Positions 35,447 to 44,683 of a stretch of DNA of 64,000 nucleotides are shown here, one piece after another. Made by a program: the position numbers and the translations under genes. Within the stretch, counting starts at the first letter, position 1. Each line of letters starts with the position of its first letter. This DNA is from Labilibaculum filiforme (GTDB lineage Bacteria; Bacteroidota; Bacteroidia; Bacteroidales; Marinifilaceae). The DNA lies in assembly GCF_002843315.1 (NCBI RefSeq), contig NZ_MVDD01000003.1, positions 310,001-374,000 on the forward strand. Direction: 5' to 3'. The notes under the pieces were generated by a model. That model made no database searches and was not told where the DNA came from. It saw nothing but the letters and a program-made list of their open reading frames with translations.

Positions 35447-36688
35447 ATGGAAGAAACACTTACTTTAGATATTTTACAAACTAGCATTGCCGAAACAGCA
35501 CATTCTCTGGATATTGTTTGGGTGTTAATAGCAACCGCACTTGTAATGTTTATGCAACCTGGGTTTGCTATGGCCGAGGTTGGTTTTACCCGATCAAAAA
35601 ATACAGCCAATATCCTTATGAAAAATCTGGTTGATTTTGCCGTTGGATCCATCACATTTTTTCTGATCGGATACGCCCTAATGTTTGGTACCGATGTTGG
35701 AGGACTTATTGGGAAACTTCCTTTCATGGAAGATGTAAGACCAGATATCGACCTATCCTTTTTAATGTTTCAAACTGTTTTTGCCGCTACTGCCGCCACA
35801 ATTGTATCGGGAGCAGTTGCTGAACGAACTGAATTTAAAGCATACATTTTATTTAGTATTGTAACCACAGCTATTGTATATCCTATATCAGGACACTGGA
35901 TTTGGGGTGGTGGCTGGCTAAGCGAACTTGGTTTTCATGATTTTGCTGGATCCACCGTAGTTCATTCGGTTGGAGCATGGATGGGACTTGTCGGCGCTGC
36001 TATTATCGGACCACGAATCGGCAAATACAACGGAAAAGTAAATGCTATTCCAGGTCATAATCTTACCTTCGCAGCTCTTGGTGTATTTATCCTTTGGTTT
36101 GGATGGTTTGGCTTTAATGCAGGCTCTCAGCTAGCAGCAAACGGAACGGCTAATACTGCAGCTATATCTCATATTTTCTTAACCACCAACTTATCGGCCG
36201 CCGCTGGCACTTTATCGGCCTTATTTATTAGTTGGATGCGATACAAACGTCCTACCCTCTCTTTAAGCTTAAATGGCTCGTTGGCCGGATTGGTAGCAAT
36301 CACAGCAGGTTGTGATATTGTATCTCCAACTGGTGCTATAATTATTGGCTTACTCGCAGGCGCCGCTCTTGTATTCGGTGTTGAATTCATCGACAAAGTG
36401 TTACGAATTGACGATCCCGTAGGTGCCGTAAGTGTACACGGAATTAACGGTGCCTTAGGAACCATTCTTGTCGGATTCTTCGCAAAAGAAGGTGGTGTAT
36501 TTTACGGAGGAGGATTCAGTTTACTAGGAATTCAAGCCTTAGGAGTTGTTGCAGTTGCGGCATGGGCTCTTGGAACTGCATTTATCATTTTCAAACTACT
36601 AAAAATAACCGTTGGCTTAAGAGTATCTGCCCGCATCGAAGAAGAAGGTTTGGATATTTACGAACACGGCGAACAAGCATATCTATAA
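35447..36688 (+). CDS. amt: ammonium transporter
   Basis: With the start at 35447 (MEETLTLDILQTS) the product is 413 residues with about 11 membrane helices. It includes ALVMFMQPGFAMAEVGFTRSKN, GSTVVHSVGAWMGLVGA and DPVGAVSVHGINGALGTI, in which the His residues of the pore twin-His pair lie. A longer frame from 35351 would overlap glnB and is rejected. It conducts ammonium or ammonia across the inner membrane under PII control. It is second in the glnB-amt operon and is followed by a strong terminator. Confidence 0.94.
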   Translation: MEETLTLDILQTSIAETAHSLDIVWVLIATALVMFMQPGFAMAEVGFTRSKNTANILMKNLVDFAVGSITFFLIGYALMFGTDVGGLIGKLPFMEDVRPDIDLSFLMFQTVFAATAATIVSGAVAERTEFKAYILFSIVTTAIVYPISGHWIWGGGWLSELGFHDFAGSTVVHSVGAWMGLVGAAIIGPRIGKYNGKVNAIPGHNLTFAALGVFILWFGWFGFNAGSQLAANGTANTAAISHIFLTTNLSAAAGTLSALFISWMRYKRPTLSLSLNGSLAGLVAITAGCDIVSPTGAIIIGLLAGAALVFGVEFIDKVLRIDDPVGAVSVHGINGALGTILVGFFAKEGGVFYGGGFSLLGIQALGVVAVAAWALGTAFIIFKLLKITVGLRVSARIEEEGLDIYEHGEQAYL

Positions 36689-36717
36689 CATACTCTATCA
36701 AAACCGTTTCTCTTAAA

Positions 36718-36755
36718 TGGCAAAGATCAAATAATGATCTTTGCCATTTTTTTTT
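36718..36755 (+). terminator. terminator of glnB-amt
   Basis: A perfect 12-bp stem, TGGCAAAGATCA with TGATCTTTGCCA, is followed by nine T. Confidence 0.94.
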
Positions 36756-36852
36756 CATCTTAAGGAAGATTTTTTACAAGATAGTTTGTAATTTCATGTC
36801 ACATTCTACGTTAGCATAGGATAAATGGTAATTAACTTTAAACCAAAAAAAA

Positions 36853-37443
36853 ATGAATCAAATGAAGAAAGTAAATGTATTTTTATTAGCGTGTTTCTTT
36901 TTAGTACTTAGCATCGGTCAATCGGGATGTTACGGTCCTTTTCGCCTTACAAAAAATTTACACGAGTGGAATGGTACGGTAGGTGATAAATTTATTAATG
37001 CACTAGTGTTTTTTGCATTTATTGTAATTCCTGTATACGAAGTTGCTGTTTTTGTCGATGGCGTAGTACTAAACACCATTGAATTTTGGACTGGGGATAA
37101 TCCAGTGAGCATGGGCGAAAATGACAAAGATGTTCAAATTGTAAAAAAAGATGGTAATAAATATCGCATTACTGCCACTCAAAACAAATTTCATATTGAA
37201 CAACTTCAAGGAAGCAACAAGGGCGATACCGCTGAATTAATTTTTGACCCAGCAAACAAAACATGGAGCCTTAAAGATGGAAATAAAGACCTGCAAAAAC
37301 TGGTAAATCTTAACGAAGAAGCAAACCTAATTCAGGTTTACAAGCCTAATGGTCAAATCGTAACTTTTGATCAGAACACAAATGATCTGGCAAGTATTAA
37401 ATTACAACTGCAAACAGAATCTGTAAACTGGGCTCAAAAATAA
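36853..37443 (+). CDS. DUF3332 family lipoprotein
   Basis: The 196-residue product has a lipoprotein signal ending in SGCYG (Cys26). Then comes the DUF3332-type segment TKNLHEWNGTVGDKFINALVFF, a hydrophobic stretch, and EVAVFVDGVVLNTIEFWTG. A soluble C-terminal part of about 110 residues rich in Asn, Lys and Gln follows. The family is uncharacterised, and the protein is probably membrane-attached in the periplasm. It is monocistronic. A 131-bp inverted-repeat element begins six bases past its stop and may double as its terminator. Confidence 0.75.
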   Translation: MNQMKKVNVFLLACFFLVLSIGQSGCYGPFRLTKNLHEWNGTVGDKFINALVFFAFIVIPVYEVAVFVDGVVLNTIEFWTGDNPVSMGENDKDVQIVKKDGNKYRITATQNKFHIEQLQGSNKGDTAELIFDPANKTWSLKDGNKDLQKLVNLNEEANLIQVYKPNGQIVTFDQNTNDLASIKLQLQTESVNWAQK

Positions 37444-37448
37444 ATTAC

Positions 37449-37579
37449 AAGATACTGTCCGAAAAGCTACATTTCCTGGCTACTGTTACATGAGCTATAA
37501 AATGATAGACATTCTGCCAACTTCCCAATATCAAAGGAATAGCAACAAGAATAAGCATCTACTTTTCGGACAGTATCTT
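37449..37579. mobile_element. MITE-like element with 18-bp perfect terminal inverted repeats
   Basis: AAGATACTGTCCGAAAAG at 37449-37466 is repeated perfectly in inverse at 37562-37579, enclosing 95 bases with no credible ORF. The size, perfect ends and absence of coding sequence fit a miniature inverted-repeat element derived from an IS. I find no target-site duplication. A long-loop terminator is the alternative. Confidence 0.5.
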
Positions 37580-37749
37580 AAATCCTAAAAAAAGACACCT
37601 GTTTGTCTTTCACTACTATTAAAAATTGCAGAAATGTAAAGAACAAAAAAAAGATAGTATTGAATCCCAACCAAAAATTTACATTCAAAATAGTCCCTGC
37701 TTTTTTCAATAAACCACCAGTCAAAGCTGGACAAAGAATACGAATCAAC

Positions 37750-39207
37750 TTAGTTTTTCGAATCCACTTTTTTAGGTTTATTCTTATGATGTTGAAAGCC
37801 TTTCCGCTCCATTTTTCCCCAACTTCTATTTCCCATTAAATATTCAACATTCCCTTTAACTGCAAAAAATAAACTTATTGGGTGAAGAAGAAAAGGCTCC
37901 AATAAAGCCGCTATCCACAAGCGGAATACATCCATTTTTCGTTCGTAGCGATGAAAAGTTAACTCCTCGTACAATATTGCACAAGTTGAAAAAAACACCG
38001 CAAATGTGTACACAAACAAAGATGTTATCAATACAAAATCCAAACTTAAGTTATCGGTTAAAAATAACACTATCATATAAATAATACCCAATACCTCAAC
38101 AAGAGGAGCTAACCACTCGAATAAAAACCAAAATGGATAACCCAATATTCCCATTGCCCCGTACCTAGGCGAAAGAAATATTTTCGAATGATCTGTAAGT
38201 GTTTCAATTGTACCTCTAGTCCACCTGCTTCGTTGTCGACCAAACACCTTCAAATCAACAGGAGCTTCGGTCCAGCACAACGGATCCGGAACATACTCAA
38301 TCTTATACTTTTCGCGATTCTCTGACATGTATCTTCGAATCCGTACCACCAATTCCATATCCTCACCAATAGAATGTGCATAGCCACCACTTTGAATCAC
38401 TATTTCGCGTTCGAACATTCCCATTGCACCAGAAATAATAATTAATCCATCAAGCTTAGCCCAAGCCATCCTTCCCATTAAAAAAGAGCGCGTATATTCC
38501 AACACTTGCATTCTGGCTAAAATATTCCGAGGAATTCTTACTTCCGCTATTCTTCCTTTTTCAACAACACATGAATTAGCAATTCGAACCACCCCTCCAG
38601 CAGCAATCACCCGTCTATCGGTTCTTTCTAAAAATGGTTTTACTAATTTCAAAACAGCATCCGGCTCTAAAATCGAATCTGCATCAATTGCCATAAACAA
38701 GGCTTTGTTCGACACATTAATACCAACATTCAATGCATCGGCTTTTCCTCCATTCTCCTTATCAACCACAATTAAATTTGAATAGGTGGAAAGAGTCGAT
38801 TTATAGATTCCTCGAACCTCTTTTGTGGGTATTTCTGCATTCACTGCAAAATTCACCTTCTCTAATTTAAATGCCTCCAGTAACTCTTCAAAAGTTGAAT
38901 CAGTACTACCATCGTTAATAATTATAACATCAAAATTATTATAATGAATTGTATAAATAGATTCTACATTATCCACAATGGTTTTAGCTTCATTAAATGC
39001 GGGCACAAGAACCGAAACAGAAGGTGCTAAGGGAGAATCCAGAATCACATTATAATCCACAAAGCTATTCTTCTTCAAATAATAGTTCAAAGCAATCCCC
39101 GATATAATACTCAAAACTGTATAACTAAAGATCAAAAGAAATGCATAGGAGATAAAAATCCTATCCAGAAAAAAACTAATAAATCTTATAAACTCATCGT
39201 AATTCAT
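37750..39207 (-). CDS. processive-type glycosyltransferase family 2
   Basis: The 485-residue membrane GT2 has an N-terminal helix (about 18-42). The catalytic domain carries IINDGSTDST (98-105), the DAD motif at 175-177, GED at 281-283 and QRSRW at 325-329, the D,D,D,QxxRW signature of synthases such as PgaC, cellulose and hyaluronan synthases. Three or four C-terminal helices (about 345-455) should form the translocation channel. It probably polymerises a sugar and threads it through the inner membrane. Its start overlaps the HEAT-protein gene by four bases. The polymer is unknown. Confidence 0.85.
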   Translation of the reverse strand: MNYDEFIRFISFFLDRIFISYAFLLIFSYTVLSIISGIALNYYLKKNSFVDYNVILDSPLAPSVSVLVPAFNEAKTIVDNVESIYTIHYNNFDVIIINDGSTDSTFEELLEAFKLEKVNFAVNAEIPTKEVRGIYKSTLSTYSNLIVVDKENGGKADALNVGINVSNKALFMAIDADSILEPDAVLKLVKPFLERTDRRVIAAGGVVRIANSCVVEKGRIAEVRIPRNILARMQVLEYTRSFLMGRMAWAKLDGLIIISGAMGMFEREIVIQSGGYAHSIGEDMELVVRIRRYMSENREKYKIEYVPDPLCWTEAPVDLKVFGRQRSRWTRGTIETLTDHSKIFLSPRYGAMGILGYPFWFLFEWLAPLVEVLGIIYMIVLFLTDNLSLDFVLITSLFVYTFAVFFSTCAILYEELTFHRYERKMDVFRLWIAALLEPFLLHPISLFFAVKGNVEYLMGNRSWGKMERKGFQHHKNKPKKVDSKN

Positions 39208-40397
39208 ATTCTTGGATCTAAAACATGATTGACTATTCCTTTTAACTCTTCATCGCCGTTTTCTGCAAGTGTCTTTAATTTAGCAATCCCAGTATCACCT
39301 ACAAGCGCCATAGATTTACAACATTCCATCCTGATCTTAAACTCTTTGGAAGCCATATTTTCTATTAAGAAATTCACCTCACTCTCTAAGCGCAATTGAC
39401 CAATTGATCGAATAATATTGACCTGATTAGGAAGTTCCTCTAAAAAAAAGATATTTTTCAACCTAACAACCGCCTCTTTACTCTCTAAATCTACCAGCGT
39501 TTTAATCACTTTCCCCTTCACTAAATCACTCTGATGATTCAGCAATTCTAATACTTTTGGGGCGGCCTCCTTTTGCTTTAAAACACGAATCATATCCAAA
39601 CAAAACATCACAACTGAATCATTCCAATGATCCAACCACAAGTGAAACTCGGGTATTTCGATTCTCTTTTTTCGAATTAGATCGAAAACGTTAATCTGTT
39701 CCCATACGGTAAAAGGTTTTTCCTGAGAATCTAAAAATGCAAAAGGCACAAACGGAAGCAACTTAATTAATCCCATTTGAGTTTCAATTCTAAGAATCTC
39801 GTTTGGTCTTTGAAGGAATTCCATGATGTATTTGTTTTCGCTCTTCACTCCCATGTGACTCAGCTCGCGAATTCCAACTATTTTATGATGCCACCTTCTT
39901 CGAAGCTTTTTAATTGAATCTTCATTTAATTTCATTTCCAAATACAAGCCTCTAATTTGCTTGCTTACTATCTTACTCTCAGCAGTATCAATAGAAATTA
40001 AAACCGCTGTCATAATTTTTCTATGAAATTTAGACTTAATACGTTTTAAATCTGTAAGTTCTTTTTCCGATAAGTCGTTAATTAGAAAGCGCACTACTAT
40101 CCTAGAATACTTTTGATGCAACAATGCCGTTTTCCGCTTCCGATAAGCAATATATAATTTAGAAAACAGGATGGAAGGCAATAAAATTAGCAATGCAATA
40201 AAGAAAATAATGATCATATAGATGATCAATCGATTCAATACAGTATAAGGCAGACGCTCAAAAGTATAGTTTACAATGGACTGCGCCCTGTCAAAATGGT
40301 TTTTCCAAAAATCAAAATACACGAACACTACTCCCTGAACGTGACTAACGCGTCCGAACAGCTCCATTAAAATGATATTTAGAAATTGTATTAGCAT
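39204..40397 (-). CDS. membrane-anchored HEAT-repeat protein
   Basis: The 397-residue product has a membrane helix at about 57-82 followed by a cytoplasmic part of alpha-helical repeats. In the C-terminal half the pattern AAPKVLELLNHQSDLVKGKV, EAVVRLKNIF and SEVNFLIENMASKEFKIRM is typical of HEAT repeats. Such scaffolds bind partner proteins. The four-base overlap with the GT2 gene implies a coupled product, perhaps an inner-membrane adaptor of the synthase. No enzymatic motif is seen. The start at 40397 gives an extra amphipathic N-terminus; Met11 is an alternative. Confidence 0.7.
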   Translation of the reverse strand: MLIQFLNIILMELFGRVSHVQGVVFVYFDFWKNHFDRAQSIVNYTFERLPYTVLNRLIIYMIIIFFIALLILLPSILFSKLYIAYRKRKTALLHQKYSRIVVRFLINDLSEKELTDLKRIKSKFHRKIMTAVLISIDTAESKIVSKQIRGLYLEMKLNEDSIKKLRRRWHHKIVGIRELSHMGVKSENKYIMEFLQRPNEILRIETQMGLIKLLPFVPFAFLDSQEKPFTVWEQINVFDLIRKKRIEIPEFHLWLDHWNDSVVMFCLDMIRVLKQKEAAPKVLELLNHQSDLVKGKVIKTLVDLESKEAVVRLKNIFFLEELPNQVNIIRSIGQLRLESEVNFLIENMASKEFKIRMECCKSMALVGDTGIAKLKTLAENGDEELKGIVNHVLDPRI

Positions 40398-40398
40398 T

Positions 40399-41700
40399 CT
40401 AATTTTTTATTTTGAGTTCTTTTTTTACAGCCTTTATTCTTTGCTCGATAAAAGGTTCCAAACCAGGAATAAAAGCACCTGCATCATTTGTATTTCCTAT
40501 TGATAAATGAATATTTGTTTCAAATTCAGCATTGCTATACATTTTATGCGTATCGTAATAAACCGAACGTCGTATCTTTCTGGCTAAAGTTTCAATTTCT
40601 CTATTCAAGGCTTTACTTGTAAATTTCTCACTTAGCAAATAGGTAATATAATCTGTGTAAAGTTTCTGATATTCAGCCTTACTAAAAAGCAATTCGGTTA
40701 ATGGATTGTCGAAAGTATCGTGCAGATAAAAGACACTTAAATTTTCTGCCTGATTCAAATCAAAAACTGAACTAAATGCACAAAGTGCATAATTTCCATC
40801 GTAAGGAATCCATTCAAACTTTTTCGTATCTGTATTTTTATACAAATAAAAATTATGCGGATAGAGTAAATTATACGCATCAACATTTAAAAACAAACTA
40901 GTAATTGCAAATATCTTCAAGCAACTTTCTACATTAAAAACATCATTAATTTGCAGTGAATCCGAACCTTCTAATTCTTCCTTCCCGTTTATCACCCGAA
41001 TTAATTGCATTAAATCGGCATACTCATTTACCGACTTATTTTTATTTCTATAATCCCCCACATACACCAAACTATCATCACCGTGATAAGCAAAAGTTGC
41101 TTTTGGTTCTCCTTTAAAAAATGCCCCTTTTTTATTCTGAAAGTTTCGCTCTAAGAAACCTCTATCCACCTCCTCGGTTAAAACATAAAGCCCCAAATGC
41201 TCATTGTTAAGATAAACATTCGCATAGGTACATCGAGGAACTGGCAAACCTTCTTCTCTCATAAAATCGAGATACAATTTCTCTCTCATGAAACTCGGAT
41301 CTCTAAACGCATTGTTAAGGTTGATGGTTTTTAACCCATCTAGCTTTTGCGTTTTATTAAATTCTCCAAACTTTATCTTCAAAGATTTTTTCTTCCCTGG
41401 ATAGTAATCGAAAGATGACTCCCCTTTTATTCGCACCCCACAACTAAAATACTTTTTACCATTTACCTCCACATTTCCCTGCAGATATCTCTTCACCCGT
41501 AAAGAATCTCTTTCTTTTTTAATAAAGAGTAAGCTATCCCAGGCATCGCATTGAAGAAACTGAATACGCACTTCATGAATGATATCCGAATTAAATATGC
41601 GACCTCCGGCAATACTATCCTTATTCACTGAAATAGTATCAGGAAAAGCTATGACAGGATATAAAACTAAAACGATTAATAATTGTAAAATTTTATTCAT
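40399..41700 (-). CDS. secreted CotH kinase family protein
   Basis: The 433-residue product has a signal peptide (MNKILQLLIVLVLYPVIAFPDT) and then CotH-kinase features: GVRIKGESSFDYYPGKKKSLKIKF, DPSFMREKLYLDFMREEGLPVPRCTYANVYLNN, EHLGLYVLTEEVDRGFLERNF and WIPYDGNYAL. CotH proteins are atypical protein kinases that act outside the cytoplasm or on spore-coat proteins. Here the protein would be periplasmic or on the surface. It lies one base from the HEAT gene and six from the YaiO-like gene, in the middle of the polysaccharide-synthase operon. It may phosphorylate the glycan or an assembly protein, which is inference. Confidence 0.8.
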   Translation of the reverse strand: MNKILQLLIVLVLYPVIAFPDTISVNKDSIAGGRIFNSDIIHEVRIQFLQCDAWDSLLFIKKERDSLRVKRYLQGNVEVNGKKYFSCGVRIKGESSFDYYPGKKKSLKIKFGEFNKTQKLDGLKTINLNNAFRDPSFMREKLYLDFMREEGLPVPRCTYANVYLNNEHLGLYVLTEEVDRGFLERNFQNKKGAFFKGEPKATFAYHGDDSLVYVGDYRNKNKSVNEYADLMQLIRVINGKEELEGSDSLQINDVFNVESCLKIFAITSLFLNVDAYNLLYPHNFYLYKNTDTKKFEWIPYDGNYALCAFSSVFDLNQAENLSVFYLHDTFDNPLTELLFSKAEYQKLYTDYITYLLSEKFTSKALNREIETLARKIRRSVYYDTHKMYSNAEFETNIHLSIGNTNDAGAFIPGLEPFIEQRIKAVKKELKIKN

Positions 41701-41706
41701 GAAATA

Positions 41707-42993
41707 TTAAAATTGGTAAGACAACTTCACTGAAAAAGATAGAACATCTCTCTTTTCATTCACCTGATACTCTTCTCTTTCATACCCCAACTTAACCAAA
41801 TAGAGTAACCGATCTGTCTTGATACGATCCTGATAGGACAATCTTAACTTTCTACTTTTATAATCATAGTTACCCAAGGAGGAAAAGTTTCCTCTTGGTT
41901 CATCTGGTGAAACTCCAGTGGCTAATTCAAGTCCTATATAATTCTTAGAATCTCTTAAATACCTTCTCGTTGTTAACCAATACGATTGAGAAAGATCTCC
42001 ATTCTTAGGTGTCAGATAAGTGCGAAAGGAAAACCAATAATTCCGATAATATTTCTCTACCGATGCGGTATAGATATAAACATTTTTATTTCCGGAATCG
42101 GAATCAAAATGCAAAAATCTCATTCCTGCCGAAACTCCAAAAGACTTTGGCAATTTATAATACAATTCAGCACCTGCCCGATGTTGAGGAAATAAATTAT
42201 CAGGAGAAAAACCATAATTTAAATACGCATAACTCTTCTTTGTAACTCGGGGATAAGCATCCACCTCAAATTGCTTGGCTACTTCATTCGACCAAAAGCT
42301 CTCTCCATCAGAAATTAAATCTCCCAAATTAAACTTTCCAATAAGTGATCCCCAATTATAGCGACGAGCCAATTGAAAAGAACTAAGATGCCACCTTCTA
42401 TCATAAGGCTCGTTAAATCGTTCGTAATCGTGTTGATATATCGCTTTATAATCCATTCGCGACGATTGGTGTTTTTCCAGCAAAAGCAAACCCTCTTCGT
42501 TAGATGGATTTAATTCTAATAGCTCGTCTAAAACAAAAGCCGACTTACCTTCATCGCCAATTTCCTCTAACAACTTAACCTTCTGAACTAAAAAAGCCTC
42601 TTCATTTGGGAAAAAAGACAAACCATACTCGCAATAAAAAATGGCTTTATTTGCATCACCATCCCATTTTTCCGTATCAATAATAGCAAATATTGCATCC
42701 CGATTATCGTAATCTTCATCCAAAACTATTTGCAATTCTTCCCGGGCTTGTTTAAAATTTTTATCCCAAGCATAAGTTCTTCCTATTAATATTCTTGCAT
42801 CGTAAAAATTCGGAGTCCGACTCAATATTCCATAACATATGCTTCTGGCTTTTTCACGATCTCCTGCGAAAGCCATACCTCTTGCCTGTTCGAATTCCTC
42901 CGAATTATTATTTGAGCTCTCAGGAATTTCCTGAGCAATGGTTTGCCCAAACGAAAAAATAAAGAAAAGTGTAAGTAGAGATAAAAATTTCAT
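41707..42993 (-). CDS. TPR protein with YaiO-type outer-membrane barrel
   Basis: The 428-residue product starts with a signal peptide (MKFLSLLTLFFIFSFGQTIAQ) and four or so TPR-like helical pairs (about 30-175: ARGMAFAGDREKARSICYGI, ILIGRTYAWDKNFKQAREEL). About 240 beta-rich residues resembling the YaiO outer-membrane family follow, ending in SFSVKLSYQF with the terminal Phe of barrel proteins. The order TPR then barrel matches PgaA/AlgKE-type secretion porins for exopolysaccharide. I infer that it exports the polymer made by the GT2 two genes downstream. Confidence 0.8.
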   Translation of the reverse strand: MKFLSLLTLFFIFSFGQTIAQEIPESSNNNSEEFEQARGMAFAGDREKARSICYGILSRTPNFYDARILIGRTYAWDKNFKQAREELQIVLDEDYDNRDAIFAIIDTEKWDGDANKAIFYCEYGLSFFPNEEAFLVQKVKLLEEIGDEGKSAFVLDELLELNPSNEEGLLLLEKHQSSRMDYKAIYQHDYERFNEPYDRRWHLSSFQLARRYNWGSLIGKFNLGDLISDGESFWSNEVAKQFEVDAYPRVTKKSYAYLNYGFSPDNLFPQHRAGAELYYKLPKSFGVSAGMRFLHFDSDSGNKNVYIYTASVEKYYRNYWFSFRTYLTPKNGDLSQSYWLTTRRYLRDSKNYIGLELATGVSPDEPRGNFSSLGNYDYKSRKLRLSYQDRIKTDRLLYLVKLGYEREEYQVNEKRDVLSFSVKLSYQF

Positions 42994-43085
42994 TATCTAT
43001 ATATATATTTTATGTTTATTCTTTACCGTACAAAAACACGTGCAAATATCCAGCTTTAACTTGACAATAACAAATCCATTAAGGT

Positions 43086-44258
43086 TTAGTCCACACACTC
43101 CATTCTATTCAGCTTATCTGCTGATATATCATCCATTACAGTTTTCATGAAAGGCCGATAGTACTCCCAAAAAAACATCTTTCTATCCTTTACCTGATTG
43201 ACATTATAAAATGCTGCGCTCAACTTATCAACTCCCCTAAAGTAGGAAGAATAGATACCCATTTCATTATCAGAGAAATCGCAGGCAAAATAGATAAAGT
43301 GATAATCTTTATTGTGCTCTATAATTGCCGGAAACTTTTTAGGCAAATCAAACTGATTTAATAAAGCCTCGCCTTTGCGGTTCACATCTAAATGAAACCA
43401 AGCCAAAATAGTATTTTGTGAATCGCTTGTATTTATATCAAACCAAAATGGATAGTAGATTGATTCAGGAACTTTATATTTCTTTTGCGTGCTCAACTCA
43501 CTTTCCAATACCGGAAAACGTCTGTTTAGGTGTTTTTTTGCATCCAGAATTACGATTCGCTCCTTATTGTCGACCAATACGATACCTGCATTTTTAAAAT
43601 CATACTTCTTTTTGTAATTCTTCTCATACAAATCAGGCACCCAACGAGGAATTTCCGAATCGAGAAGCGTATCCAATGTGTTGTAATATTTTCCTACCCA
43701 ACCATTCCATTTCACCCCCAACATATCTTCAGCTTGCTGGCGAATAACGGGAGCCGTTGGCGATGCAAAAAAATTAAATTCAGCAATAATCGTCTTGCCT
43801 TTCTGCTTTAACTCTCTAATCAAATCAATCTCTGTGGCTTGCAATCCTCCATAAAAAAAGGATATTGTATCTTTTCCATAATCAGGATGATCTTTCCAAT
43901 TCGAATTATAGATTCCGTAAGTATCCGCAAAAAAAGCAACATCCAGAGAATCTGCAAGCGATGCAAATCCTTTCTTTTCAAAAACCCGCAAATCTTTAAT
44001 TACGTAATCCCCATGCCCATCTGGATGAAAACCATAAAAATCTTCGGCAAAATTATATTCCTCTCCATTGGGTTTTACCCATCGTTTTTGATTAGCAAGC
44101 CAAAAAAATGACAAGTGCTCAGAATAATTACAATTGGGAGTCGTTTTATCCACCACCAAAAGATTAATTTGCACCTGATCCTTAAACTTCCAACTAATCC
44201 AAGAAACTACAGGAATTAAAAGAAATAAAAGAATTACTATTCGCAACAATTTCCACAT
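43086..44258 (-). CDS. unrecognised anchored periplasmic protein of the synthase cluster
   Basis: The 390-residue product has one N-terminal membrane helix (about 5-24) and a large soluble domain outside the membrane. The middle contains SLDVAFFADTYGIY, FFYGGLQATEIDLIRELKQK and TIIAEFNFFASPTAPV, which looks like a Rossmann/amidotransferase-like alternation. The last part (YYPFWFDINTSD, ILAWFHLDVNR, FIYFACDFSDNEM) is compatible with the same fold. I do not recognise the family. It lies 92 bases upstream of the YaiO-like gene as the first gene of the cluster. By analogy with pga loci it could modify or hand over the polymer, but nothing in the sequence proves that. Confidence 0.7.
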   Translation of the reverse strand: MWKLLRIVILLFLLIPVVSWISWKFKDQVQINLLVVDKTTPNCNYSEHLSFFWLANQKRWVKPNGEEYNFAEDFYGFHPDGHGDYVIKDLRVFEKKGFASLADSLDVAFFADTYGIYNSNWKDHPDYGKDTISFFYGGLQATEIDLIRELKQKGKTIIAEFNFFASPTAPVIRQQAEDMLGVKWNGWVGKYYNTLDTLLDSEIPRWVPDLYEKNYKKKYDFKNAGIVLVDNKERIVILDAKKHLNRRFPVLESELSTQKKYKVPESIYYPFWFDINTSDSQNTILAWFHLDVNRKGEALLNQFDLPKKFPAIIEHNKDYHFIYFACDFSDNEMGIYSSYFRGVDKLSAAFYNVNQVKDRKMFFWEYYRPFMKTVMDDISADKLNRMECVD

Positions 44259-44683
44259 TCGTTATTTTTATTTAAATTACTTGCAATATTCACACTTATA
44301 ACGCTTATAAACAATATAAAGTTCATTTTTTTTGATAAGTAATTTTTATTTAAGGGTGTAAAGCTCTTTTTTAGGCTTGACCGAATTTATAAAACTAATA
44401 TAAATTTAATTTTCCTTAACTTAAAATCAGATTATCATTCATCCATCAAAATTATTTCTTCATGAAAAACATGCTTACAATAATAATTTTTCTCCTTAAG
44501 TGATTTTATTTCCAAACCAAACACTCGTCTGTCAAAAAATAAAAAAACAGAAACCATGTGCAGCATCCTATGAGCTTGCTGCTTTACCCGAAAAACCTGA
44601 AACAGATGTAAAATATATGGGGAAACCTTTTACCGAATACCTTAATAAAGATGATAAAGGAATTCCCTTTTAAAAACCAAATC
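44259..44683. other. intergenic region with a gene remnant
   Basis: The left part carries the upstream region of the 43086-44258 gene. The right part holds a coding remnant at 44555-44673, listed separately. I see no convincing promoter consensus. Confidence 0.45.
44555..44673 (+). pseudogene. 3' remnant of an unidentified gene
   Basis: An open frame ending at the TAA 44671-44673 reads PCAASYELAALPEKPETDVK and then YMGKPFTEYLNKDDKGIPF. This composition looks like the C-terminus of a real soluble protein, but the frame meets a stop at about 44499-44501 and has no plausible start. It overlaps the alternative upstream start of the DUF2461 gene in another frame. I cannot name the parent family. 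Confidence 0.35.
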
